Of a stretch of DNA of 45,230 bases, positions 27,164-34,185 are shown piece by piece. The notes beneath the pieces were generated by a model that did not search any database, was not told the origin of the DNA, and was given only the letters and a program-made list of their open reading frames with translations. Position 1 is the stretch's first letter; the number at the start of each line of letters is the position of its first letter. Source of the DNA: RGIG4140 sp045638265 (GTDB taxonomy: Bacteria > Pseudomonadota > Alphaproteobacteria > CAAHEQ01 > UBA3637); the NCBI GenBank assembly GCA_045638265.1, contig JAZUBA010000020.1:1-45230 (forward strand). Reading direction: 5' to 3'. Both the position numbers and the translations under genes were made by a program.

Positions 27164-27192
27164 AAACGCCGATTGATTTCGGCGTTTTTTTT
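27164..27192 (+). terminator. Terminator of paralogue 1
   Basis: AAACGCCGA (27164-27172) pairs with TCGGCGTTT (27179-27187), then T's. Its counterpart after paralogue 2 has the same stem, so it was duplicated with the gene. Confidence 0.88.
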
Positions 27193-27259
27193 ATGAAATA
27201 ATCATATATTTCGTATTCAGAAAAAATATAAAACCATTCAAATGACAATCTGAAACCGC

Positions 27260-27288
27260 TTGACACCAATTTTATTTTATGGTATTCT
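27260..27288 (+). promoter_or_regulatory. Promoter of paralogue 2
   Basis: TTGACA (27260-27265), 17-bp spacer, TATTCT (27283-27288). The flanking GAAACCGCTTGACAC matches the promoter of paralogue 1. Confidence 0.8.
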
Positions 27289-27326
27289 AAATAAATAGTT
27301 AACAGTAAGGCATAAAGGAATGAAAA

Positions 27327-28460
27327 ATGACAACAACAAAACAAATGACAAATGAAGAAATCAGACAACACATTCTTTGTGGTTTAAGTATAACCGGCAT
27401 GAGCTTTGCTGAAGTTGTTGATGTTTTAAACAATGAAGGAAAAAATTTACCGTCAGCAATTATTAATAAAGTACGTCCTGCCGTTTATGAATGGAGTCAA
27501 AACATCTCAAAAAGAGAAGAATCCTATATTATTGCCGATGTTGAACAAAATGAACCGGAAAAAAAGAGATTGCGTGAACAACAATTTCTTTCAGATATGA
27601 ATATTGTTAATACATTAATATATCAGGGAGCATCTCACATTATTGAAAAAATGCAAACAGAAGCCGTAAAACATACACGCCCCAACAAAGCCGGAAGAAA
27701 GTTTAATATGTTTCATGCTATTCAACATGATGCAATTTATTACCCCAACGATGTAGAATTACTTCACAGACAAGGATTTAATTTTGACAGAAAACAAGTT
27801 ATCAATGGCAAACAAGTTGATTTCACACAATACAACATTGATATGTTAGACAAAGGAAATAATGCATTTGAAAATAATGTAACCAATCTTATTAAAACTT
27901 TTCAACAATCTAGTACAAAACGAAACACTCTTATTGAACAATATCAAAAATTAGAACAGGCAAAACAAACAGATTCTGCTAATCATCAAACCATTGATCG
28001 TGCAATAGAACAAATCAATCAAGAATATCAAAAAGTTATGCAACCTATTGCACATTACAGAGTTAATGCAGAAGCTGATATGCAAGATTTTATTTCATGC
28101 CGTCAACGCTTATTAAAAACAATTGAATTGAACTGTGTCTCTCCTGAAAATATCCAAAAAATTCAAAATGTAGACATGGATTCAAAAATTCAAAGATTAC
28201 AATCAAATTATATTCGTTTTAAACAAACAACCAACCTATTAGATAGTATTACAAGTAACCATCCGGAACAACATATTGCTTACGCCAAACCGTTCATGGA
28301 TTTAGAAACACAAAACAATACATTGGCAAGTGCTTCAAACAATGAACCGACAGACAAAACAAGCATTCAAACCGTTCAAAAACAACAACTTGGTACAACT
28401 GTCAATCCTGAAAATGAAGATTTAGCAATGAATCAAGCTCAACAGGCAACAAAGGCTTAA
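27327..28460 (+). CDS. Uncharacterised protein, tandem paralogue 2
   Basis: 377 residues, aligned end to end with paralogue 1. The best kept parts are residues 1-165 and the stretch QEYQKVMQPIAHYRVNAEAD to RLLKTIELNCVSPENIQKIQ. Differences cluster in the coiled coil (about 185-215) and near the C-terminus. The duplication unit includes promoter, gene and terminator, so each copy can be expressed alone. An AAAGGAAT site precedes the ATG. Keeping both copies suggests selection for dosage or divergent partners. Function unknown. Confidence 0.8.
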   Translation: MTTTKQMTNEEIRQHILCGLSITGMSFAEVVDVLNNEGKNLPSAIINKVRPAVYEWSQNISKREESYIIADVEQNEPEKKRLREQQFLSDMNIVNTLIYQGASHIIEKMQTEAVKHTRPNKAGRKFNMFHAIQHDAIYYPNDVELLHRQGFNFDRKQVINGKQVDFTQYNIDMLDKGNNAFENNVTNLIKTFQQSSTKRNTLIEQYQKLEQAKQTDSANHQTIDRAIEQINQEYQKVMQPIAHYRVNAEADMQDFISCRQRLLKTIELNCVSPENIQKIQNVDMDSKIQRLQSNYIRFKQTTNLLDSITSNHPEQHIAYAKPFMDLETQNNTLASASNNEPTDKTSIQTVQKQQLGTTVNPENEDLAMNQAQQATKA

Positions 28461-28481
28461 TTGAATTGATTTTATTTCATT

Positions 28482-28511
28482 AAAAACGCTGATTAAAATC
28501 GGCGTTTTTTT
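28482..28511 (+). terminator. Terminator of paralogue 2
   Basis: AAAACGCTGATT pairs with AATCGGCGTTTT (one G-U), followed by T's. Confidence 0.82.
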
Positions 28512-28548
28512 ATTACCTTAAAGGCATCTCCCTTATTGCTGTTTTATA

Positions 28549-28584
28549 AAAAAAAACACCGCCTCACATAAAGCAGTGTTTTTT
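28549..28584 (-). terminator. Terminator of the small lipoprotein gene
   Basis: On the minus strand AACACTGC pairs with GCGGTGTT around a 10-nt loop, followed by T's. A/T flanks make it usable from both sides. Confidence 0.75.
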
Positions 28585-28599
28585 CAAATACTATTTTGA

Positions 28600-28959
28600 T
28601 TAAAAAGCACTACGGAATGATTTTGCAGCACGTGCAAAATTATTCATGGAACGACTGATATCATTAACACCTCGTGTTACATCACGCAATTCCCATCTGT
28701 TTCCGCCACTGGAACGATGTGTTTCTGTAACTCTGCGACCATCTGCCGTTACATAAGTCATACGAACAGAACTTGAATTTGCATTCCATGATCTTGTTGG
28801 TGTTGCACAAGATGACAAACCTAATGAAGAACCTGCTAAAACAGACATCACAGCCAAAACTTGTGCTTTGCGTTTTAAACTGGCTTTCATGGCTTTCATT
28901 TTGTTTTTATTTTCATCATGAAATGTCATATTTGTTTTTTCTTTGTCTTGAAAACTCAT
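28600..28959 (-). CDS. Small putative lipoprotein
   Basis: 119 residues. A long charged N-region (1-31) precedes a hydrophobic stretch (VLAVMSVLAGSSLGLSSC) ending in a lipobox LSSC, with Cys51 as the lipidation site. The mature part of about 69 residues is Ser/Arg-rich (VTADGRRVTETHRSSGGNRWELRD) and ends in a basic amphipathic helix (NNFARAAKSFRSAF). The unusual N-region could be longer than real, but AGGAGG lies exactly 6 nt before this ATG, supporting the start. Its promoter is a perfect consensus, so it is probably abundant. No known family was recognised; the location is inferred to be the cell envelope. Confidence 0.72.
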   Translation of the reverse strand: MSFQDKEKTNMTFHDENKNKMKAMKASLKRKAQVLAVMSVLAGSSLGLSSCATPTRSWNANSSSVRMTYVTADGRRVTETHRSSGGNRWELRDVTRGVNDISRSMNNFARAAKSFRSAF

Positions 28960-28992
28960 CTGTTCCTCCTAAGATTTATTGATTATATTTTC

Positions 28993-29021
28993 ATTATACA
29001 ACCCGTCATCTTTTTTGTCAA
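28993..29021 (-). promoter_or_regulatory. Perfect consensus sigma-70 promoter of the lipoprotein gene
   Basis: On the minus strand TTGACA (29016-29021), 17-bp spacer, TATAAT (28993-28998). All twelve consensus positions match. Confidence 0.9.
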
Positions 29022-29029
29022 GCAATTTT

Positions 29030-29818
29030 TTATTTTATATTAACATAATTTTGATTTCGGGTAACAGAACGATATTGCCAACCATAAATTACCAATGGTT
29101 CCGTTGAACGACGATAACGTTCTTGTCCGATTTCACGAGCCAAATGGTGTAATAATCTATCTTCCCGTGCAATTTCCAATCCGCCCGGTTCATCAGGTAA
29201 CCATTCTCTAACCCGCCATGGATATTGCTCAATTTCAAGTGCCATTTCTATAATTTTACGAGAAAAACACATCGTTGCACCAGACATATCCGTTCCATTC
29301 ATCCCCATATATGTTTTCGAAACATCTTCTGTTAATACATATGTATTTGTTGTATGTGTAATATCAACAGGTCCGTTTTTGTTCAATTCAGTATTAATAC
29401 TTTCCAAGTATTCAGGAGCGTACCAATCATCATCGTCAATTTTACAAAAATAATCATATTGCGATAAATCCATATCCCGTACCGTATCCAACAAATTAGA
29501 CAATTGACGTCGATTCGGATCGTATCTTAAAAACAAACGACCATCTTTTCGTAACTGATGCCATTCTTTTTCAAATGTTAAGCGACTCCATGGTTCATCA
29601 ACACCTTTAAAAGACAAACTGATATCAAAGTTTTGATATGTTTGATTCATCAATCTAAAAATCTGACCACTAACAAAAATCGGTCGTTTAAAACTACTCA
29701 AACAAATTAAAAAACGGTGTTTTTTATCTAAAATATTCGGACCCGCATAGTGATTGGAAATCACAGCCATTCCAAAACAACATGCACATAATAACAATTT
29801 GACGATAGTTTTCTTCAT
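29030..29818 (-). CDS. Glycosyltransferase family 2-like protein
   Basis: 262 residues. An N-terminal hydrophobic segment (VKLLLCACCFGMAVIS) could be a signal peptide or anchor. A GT-A-type domain follows: FLICLSSFKRPIFVSGQI, then CKIDDDDWYAPEYL with the metal-binding acidic motif, and a late DRLLHHLAREIG segment. Such enzymes transfer sugars from nucleotide donors to surface glycans. An N-terminal signal on a GT-A enzyme is unusual, since nucleotide sugars are cytoplasmic; it could be a membrane anchor instead. ATG 29818 is chosen over GTG 29821 for better spacing to AAGGA. It follows slyX by 13 bp, so the two are probably one operon. Confidence 0.75.
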   Translation of the reverse strand: MKKTIVKLLLCACCFGMAVISNHYAGPNILDKKHRFLICLSSFKRPIFVSGQIFRLMNQTYQNFDISLSFKGVDEPWSRLTFEKEWHQLRKDGRLFLRYDPNRRQLSNLLDTVRDMDLSQYDYFCKIDDDDWYAPEYLESINTELNKNGPVDITHTTNTYVLTEDVSKTYMGMNGTDMSGATMCFSRKIIEMALEIEQYPWRVREWLPDEPGGLEIAREDRLLHHLAREIGQERYRRSTEPLVIYGWQYRSVTRNQNYVNIK

Positions 29819-29831
29819 CACATTTCCTTAC

Positions 29832-30032
29832 TTAATAATGAGGAGGAGGCGTTTCTTCAGATTGCGGTTTAACCAAACTATCCTGATAAGCCTGTGTTAA
29901 TTGCTTCACCTGATTTATCAAGCTATCGGTTAACTTTGATAACCGAAACACTTCCTGAGAAAGTTCTTCAATGGTCTTTTCTTGGGAAGATACAAACATT
30001 TCTAAATCTGTTATTCTTTCTTCAACAGACAT
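29832..30032 (-). CDS. slyX: SlyX-family small coiled-coil protein
   Basis: 66 residues, matching SlyX in length and layout: a coiled coil over most of its length (ERITDLEMFVSSQEKTIEEL) and the proline-rich end TPPPHY. SlyX is conserved in proteobacteria, but its role is not settled. A strong AAGGAGG site lies just before the ATG, and the promoter at 30059-30088 drives it divergently from rpmI. Confidence 0.85.
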   Translation of the reverse strand: MSVEERITDLEMFVSSQEKTIEELSQEVFRLSKLTDSLINQVKQLTQAYQDSLVKPQSEETPPPHY

Positions 30033-30058
30033 TTTACCTCCTTATTTAATTTTATGTA

Positions 30059-30088
30059 AGTATAACGCACGAAGACAGATGATTGCAA
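30059..30088 (-). promoter_or_regulatory. Promoter of slyX-glycosyltransferase operon
   Basis: On the minus strand TTGCAA (30083-30088), 18-bp spacer, TATACT (30059-30064). Confidence 0.6.
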
Positions 30089-30100
30089 GCAAAAAATTAC

Positions 30101-30129
30101 TTGACAAGAAACAATTTTTCATATATAAA
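30101..30129 (+). promoter_or_regulatory. Promoter of rpmI-rplT
   Basis: TTGACA (30101-30106), 17-bp spacer, TATAAA (30124-30129). It leaves a leader of about 70 nt (30136-30205) containing CAGGCTGCCTTCAGG, which could fold; an L20 autoregulatory site there is possible but not shown. Confidence 0.75.
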
Positions 30130-30205
30130 ACACGAGTTGACTAAAAAGGCTATACACAGGCTGCCTTCAGGTCATTTGATTAACTATTCTGGAAAGGAAA
30201 GTAAA

Positions 30206-30400
30206 ATGCCTAAATTAAAAACAAAAAGTGCCATTAAGAAACGTTTTTCTTTAACGGCTACAGGTAAAGTTAAAGGCGCAAAAGCTTTTAAACGCCACAA
30301 TTTACTTTGTAAATCTCAAAAAATGAAACGCAACGCTCGTGGTTCTGCAATGATGAGCGAAGTTGTTGCCAAAATCGTTAAAAAATATATGATCGGCTAG
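30206..30400 (+). CDS. rpmI: 50S ribosomal protein L35
   Basis: 64 residues beginning MPKLKTKSAIKKRFSLTATG, the family signature, and rich in Lys/Arg. The frame is open upstream to 30083, but conservation and the GGAAAGGAAA site fix the start at 30206. L35 sits in the large ribosomal subunit. It is followed 10 bp later by rplT, as in most bacteria, but the usual upstream infC is missing; a slyX gene faces the other way instead, and the pair has its own promoter. Confidence 0.96.
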   Translation: MPKLKTKSAIKKRFSLTATGKVKGAKAFKRHNLLCKSQKMKRNARGSAMMSEVVAKIVKKYMIG

Positions 30401-30410
30401 GAGGTTTACA

Positions 30411-30764
30411 ATGGCTAGAGTTAAACGTGGTACGACAGTTCGTGCAAAACACAATAAAATTTTAAAATTAGCAAAAGGTTACCGTGGACGCAATTCAAAA
30501 GTATTCACAGTTGCCAAACAAAAAGTTGAAAAAGGTTTACAATACGCTTACCGTGATCGTCGGAAGAAAAAAACAGATATCCGTCAATTATGGATTGTTC
30601 GCATCAACGCAGCAGTTCGTGCAAACGGTATGGTTTACTCCCGTTTTATGAACGGTTTATCAAAAGCAGGTATTGCTTTAGACCGTAAAGTTTTAGCTGA
30701 CATTGCTTTAAATGATTCAAAAGCATTTGCCGGCTTAGTTGAAAAAGCAAAAGGTGCTTTATAA
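30411..30764 (+). CDS. rplT: 50S ribosomal protein L20
   Basis: 117 residues, full length, starting MARVKRGTTVRAKHNKILKLAKGYRGR and containing DRRKKKTDIRQLWIVRINAA. L20 binds 23S rRNA early in large-subunit assembly and represses its own operon in several bacteria. AGGAGG precedes the ATG. It ends before a strong terminator, so rpmI-rplT is a two-gene unit. Confidence 0.97.
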   Translation: MARVKRGTTVRAKHNKILKLAKGYRGRNSKVFTVAKQKVEKGLQYAYRDRRKKKTDIRQLWIVRINAAVRANGMVYSRFMNGLSKAGIALDRKVLADIALNDSKAFAGLVEKAKGAL

Positions 30765-30795
30765 GTTTTATAAAGTTTTATTTTGCAACAGAAAA

Positions 30796-30832
30796 CAAAA
30801 AATCCTTCTGTAAATATACAGAAGGATTTTTC
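30796..30832 (+). terminator. Terminator of rpmI-rplT (bidirectional)
   Basis: Long perfect arms AAAAATCCTTCTGTA and TACAGAAGGATTTTT around a short AT loop. It can also end the HTH gene coming from the other side. Confidence 0.9.
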
Positions 30833-30847
30833 ATTATCAAATATAAA

Positions 30848-31102
30848 TTAAAATGATGTTTCAAATACATTCATTTCAATTTTAGCATTAAAGAAACGAA
30901 TAATTTTAAATATAACATCCAAGTCAATATGTGTTTTATCAGGATACAATCCCAACTCCGCTTCTTCTATAATACTTCTTGGGATATCCAATTTTTCAGA
31001 TAATTCATCTAAACTCATACCCGCAACGTGACGCAAGGTATATAGATTCATACCCAAAGATTGTAATGCTCCATCAGTAAAAAAACTTAATTCTGCTAAC
31101 AT
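30848..31102 (-). CDS. Small XRE-type HTH regulator
   Basis: 84 residues. A helix-turn-helix of the Cro/CI type spans about residues 19-70 (LYTLRHVAGMSLDELSEKL, then IPRSIIEEAELG). A short C-terminal tail (FNAKIEMNVFETSF) may form a dimer strand. It would bind DNA as a dimer. AGGAGA lies 8 nt before the start. A perfect 12-bp palindrome in its leader is a good candidate for its own operator. No toxin partner is adjacent, so an antitoxin role is not supported. Confidence 0.78.
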   Translation of the reverse strand: MLAELSFFTDGALQSLGMNLYTLRHVAGMSLDELSEKLDIPRSIIEEAELGLYPDKTHIDLDVIFKIIRFFNAKIEMNVFETSF

Positions 31103-31143
31103 AAAAATTTCTCCTGTTAAAAATCAATTTATCATAAAAAAGC

Positions 31144-31155
31144 TTGTGATCACAA
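31144..31155. promoter_or_regulatory. Palindromic candidate operator
   Basis: TTGTGATCACAA is a perfect 12-bp palindrome between the promoter (31161-31188) and the start of the HTH gene. Its position downstream of the -10 box would suit repression. Confidence 0.55.
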
Positions 31156-31160
31156 ACGTC

Positions 31161-31188
31161 ATACTATATTGAATTTTTATTTTGTCAA
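31161..31188 (-). promoter_or_regulatory. Promoter of the HTH gene
   Basis: On the minus strand TTGACA (31183-31188), 16-bp spacer, TAGTAT (31161-31166). Confidence 0.6.
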
Positions 31189-31472
31189 TACAGGCTGTTT
31201 TTTTGTTTTTTTATATTAAAAATTCAACAAAATATACATTTCCGTATTTTAAATTAAATCAATTTTAAAATTTACCGAACTAAAAATTCAATTTCAGCAT
31301 TTCAAAATTTAATTTTTAAATCAAATCATTTTTTTTATTTTTTTTGAAAAAAATTTCTTTTTTCTCATATTGTAGTCACTTAAAACTATTTTTTGATAGA
31401 AAAACATACTGTTTTTCAAAAAACACGATTCGCATTTTATCTCACAAAAATATCCTATTATGTTCTTTTTGA
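31189..31472. other. AT-rich intergenic region before pyrG, no gene seen
   Basis: Very AT-rich. Two overlapping frames of about 63 codons further on (31460-31667) have no ribosome binding site or recognisable protein and are discounted. Confidence 0.5.
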
Positions 31473-31500
31473 TTGATTTTCAAAAATATTCTGCTACAAT
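31473..31500 (+). promoter_or_regulatory. Probable promoter of pyrG
   Basis: TTGATT (31473-31478), 16-bp spacer and extended -10 TGCTACAAT (TACAAT at 31495-31500). It implies a leader of about 155 nt, long enough for regulation; in other bacteria pyrG can be controlled by CTP-sensitive initiation or attenuation, but no such hairpin was identified here. Confidence 0.5.
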
Positions 31501-31663
31501 CAGAAAAACTTTTAAGAGACACAAAAATGCACGCTTATCTAGAAAAAGATTTAAATGTAAATTCTTTTATTGGCATATTATTTTTGCTTTCATGTTCTCA
31601 TCTCTTTTTTTCAAAATCAATCAATTATATCTCAAACATTTGTCTATTTAGGAAGGAGTTAAT

Positions 31664-33289
31664 ATGACAAAATACGTTTTTATTCTCGGTGGCGTTGTTT
31701 CTTCACTCGGCAAAGGAATCGCATCGGCATCTATCGGATGTTTACTCAAATCCAGAGGTTATTCTGTCCGCATGCGAAAAATGGATCCGTATTTAAATGT
31801 TGATCCCGGCACAATGTCCCCCTATCAACATGGCGAAGTTTTTGTTACTGACGACGGAGCCGAAACAGATTTGGATTTAGGACACTACGAGCGTTTTGCT
31901 GATTTAAACTGTCATAAAACCGATAGTATTTCAGGTGGACGGATTTATTATAATGTCATTCAAAAAGAAAGACGGGGTGATTATTTAGGTGCAACCGTTC
32001 AAGCCATTCCACATGTTACAAACGAAATAAAAGAATTTATCAAATCTGACTTACACGGCGAGGATTTTGTTTTATACGAAGTCGGCGGTACCGTTGGTGA
32101 TATTGAAGGAACGTTAATGTTAGAAGGTATTCGTCAATTTGCCAATGATGTCGGTCGTGAAAATGTATTATTTATATTCTTAACATTACTTCCATATATT
32201 GATACGGCTGGTGAATTAAAAACAAAACCGACACAACATGCAGTTAAAACATTGTTGGAAGCTGGCATTCAGGCAGATATTTTACTCTGTCGCTCTAAAA
32301 TAAAATTAGGCAGTGAAGAACGTCGTAAATTAGGATTATTCTGTAACATTAATGCTGATGATGTGGTTGTTGCATTAGATGTTGATAATATTTACAAAGT
32401 ACCATTAGCCTATCATGCTGAAGGATTGGACACTCAAGTATTAAAACATTTTGGCATGTTAGAGAAATCCCCTGCTCCCGATTTATCCAAATGGAAAGAA
32501 ATCATCAACATTGTTGAAAATTATCAAAAAGAAGTCAAAATTGCTGTTGTCGGTAAATATTGCGGATTATTGGAAGCTTATAAATCATTACACGAAGCTT
32601 TAACTCACGCAGGCATTGCCAACAAAACCAAAGTTCGCATTACTTGGATTGAATCCGAAGAACTCGAATCTCTTTCCGAATCCGAATTAAATAACACACT
32701 TTCTCCATATGATGGCATTTTAGTTCCGGGAGGATTTGGCATTCGTGGTATTGAAGGAAAAATTCGTGCCGTTAAATATGCCCGTGAACACAAAGTACCA
32801 TTCTTTGGTATTTGTTTAGGTATGCAAATGGCCGTTATTGAAGCTTGTAAAAACTTATTAGGCATTGAAAATGCCTCCTCTGCTGAGTTTGGAAGTAAAT
32901 GTACACCGGTTATTTCAAAAATGACTGTCTGGGAAAAAGATGGTGTCCAACATATTCGTCCAGATAACGGAGATATGGGTGGAACGATGCGTTTAGGTGC
33001 TTATCCTTGTGTTTTAACAGATAATTCATTAGCACAAAAAATCTATGGCGAAACACTTATTCACGAAAGACATCGCCACAGATATGAAATGGATATTGCT
33101 TATGCAGATAAACTGGCTGAAAAAGGCTTTATTGTTTCCGGCAAATCACCAGATGGATTATTACCTGAAATTGTAGAAATTCCAAACCATCCGTTCTTTA
33201 TTGCTGTTCAGTTCCATCCGGAATTTACATCAAGACCGGCAAAACCAAATCCGATTTTCCAAGCATTTATTAAAGCATCTATTAAATAA
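31664..33289 (+). CDS. pyrG: CTP synthase
   Basis: 541 residues, full length. The N-terminal synthetase domain (1-265) starts KYVFILGGVVSSLGKGI (ATP loop) and contains RKMDPYLNVDPGTMSPYQHG and DDGAETDLDLGHYERF. The C-terminal glutaminase domain (about 290-541) has the catalytic Cys384 in GICLGMQ and the His/Glu of QFHPEFTSRP. It aminates UTP to CTP with ATP and glutamine, the last step of pyrimidine synthesis. GGAAGGAG precedes the start, and a strong terminator follows, so it is expressed alone. Confidence 0.97.
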   Translation: MTKYVFILGGVVSSLGKGIASASIGCLLKSRGYSVRMRKMDPYLNVDPGTMSPYQHGEVFVTDDGAETDLDLGHYERFADLNCHKTDSISGGRIYYNVIQKERRGDYLGATVQAIPHVTNEIKEFIKSDLHGEDFVLYEVGGTVGDIEGTLMLEGIRQFANDVGRENVLFIFLTLLPYIDTAGELKTKPTQHAVKTLLEAGIQADILLCRSKIKLGSEERRKLGLFCNINADDVVVALDVDNIYKVPLAYHAEGLDTQVLKHFGMLEKSPAPDLSKWKEIINIVENYQKEVKIAVVGKYCGLLEAYKSLHEALTHAGIANKTKVRITWIESEELESLSESELNNTLSPYDGILVPGGFGIRGIEGKIRAVKYAREHKVPFFGICLGMQMAVIEACKNLLGIENASSAEFGSKCTPVISKMTVWEKDGVQHIRPDNGDMGGTMRLGAYPCVLTDNSLAQKIYGETLIHERHRHRYEMDIAYADKLAEKGFIVSGKSPDGLLPEIVEIPNHPFFIAVQFHPEFTSRPAKPNPIFQAFIKASIK

Positions 33290-33298
33290 AAAACAATT

Positions 33299-33338
33299 TA
33301 AATATCCCCACATCGTACATCTTGGGGATATTTTTTTT
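33299..33338 (+). terminator. Terminator of pyrG
   Basis: AATATCCCCA pairs with TTGGGGATATT, followed by eight T's. Confidence 0.9.
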
Positions 33339-33340
33339 AC

Positions 33341-33367
33341 AAAAAAACCTGCCATTTAAACAGGCAA
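33341..33367 (-). terminator. Possible terminator of the acidic protein gene
   Basis: On the minus strand CCTG and CAGG pair around an AT loop, followed by seven T's. The stem is short. Confidence 0.5.
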
Positions 33368-33382
33368 GTTCTTTTTTGACAA

Positions 33383-34147
33383 TTACACTCTTTTTTGTGC
33401 TTCTTGTTCTTCAACCCATTGTTTCACCACATCAAAGCATTCATCATCATAACCACCGTTCCAGCCTTTATCAATCCAACTGTCTTCATCGGCAAACGCA
33501 CCGGTTTTAACATAATGCAATAATTGCTCATAAGTATCTATTTGTGTATCATCTCCACTTTCAACACTACAGGAAGCTTCTTGATTATCGGCATTCATCA
33601 TTCGTAATTTCATAACCATCATTGAATCTGAATCCATATACGCATCATCATCTAATAATAAAACCGACTCAGCATTTGTATTGATTTTATCTTTACCTGC
33701 CTTATGAAGAAAATCATCTATAGATGGGAAACCATCCTGTAAACAATATACACCTAATAAATCGGCAGCTCTGCCAAACTTCACTGAGCCATCTGTTTTT
33801 AAACGAGTTCTATATCGTTCAATCTCACTTAATATATGCATAGCTGTATCGGGATAAAGATTATAAATATCTTTGATAGATTTTATTTGAGATAGAGTGT
33901 TATGAACATCATCAATAAACCGTTTTTGTTCTTCATAACCTTTACCACGTGAAAAAGCTGATTCTGAATGCCAATCAAAATCGTATTTCCCTTCCCAAGA
34001 ATCAGAATAAACAGGTGATTTTTCAAATGTTTTCAAATCACTGTTTTCTAACATATCCGGATGGGATTTCACCAAGTCCAAAATTATTTTTAATGCTCTA
34101 CGTGTTGATTTTTCCGTATCGTCTGATTTGTTCCATAAAAATGACAT
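33383..34147 (-). CDS. Uncharacterised acidic protein
   Basis: 254 residues, family not recognised. Soluble and strongly acidic in the C-terminal half (LLLDDDAYMDSDS; VESGDDTQID; DEDSWIDKGW; DDECFDVVKQWVEEQE). The N-terminal half is helical and has a Trp/Tyr-rich segment (SDSWEGKYDFDWHSES). No signal peptide. The start has AAAGGAGG, a strong site. A promoter-like ATGACA-17-TATAAG overlaps the dacA stop just upstream, so it may be expressed separately from dacA. Function unknown. Confidence 0.75.
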   Translation of the reverse strand: MSFLWNKSDDTEKSTRRALKIILDLVKSHPDMLENSDLKTFEKSPVYSDSWEGKYDFDWHSESAFSRGKGYEEQKRFIDDVHNTLSQIKSIKDIYNLYPDTAMHILSEIERYRTRLKTDGSVKFGRAADLLGVYCLQDGFPSIDDFLHKAGKDKINTNAESVLLLDDDAYMDSDSMMVMKLRMMNADNQEASCSVESGDDTQIDTYEQLLHYVKTGAFADEDSWIDKGWNGGYDDECFDVVKQWVEEQEAQKRV

Positions 34148-34185
34148 AATTCCTCCTTTACTTATAATAGTTCAAATCAAATGTG

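Noticed and set aside
30083..30205. Upstream extension of the L35 frame by 41 codons
   Set aside because: The extension covers the promoter and leader, has no ribosome site, and L35 proteins start at MPKLKTK.
30848..31102. Antitoxin of a toxin-antitoxin pair
   Set aside because: No small toxin-like gene is adjacent; only the single HTH gene is seen.
31460..31667. Two overlapping frames of about 63 codons before pyrG
   Set aside because: No ribosome binding site, AT-driven composition, and they lie in the probable pyrG leader.
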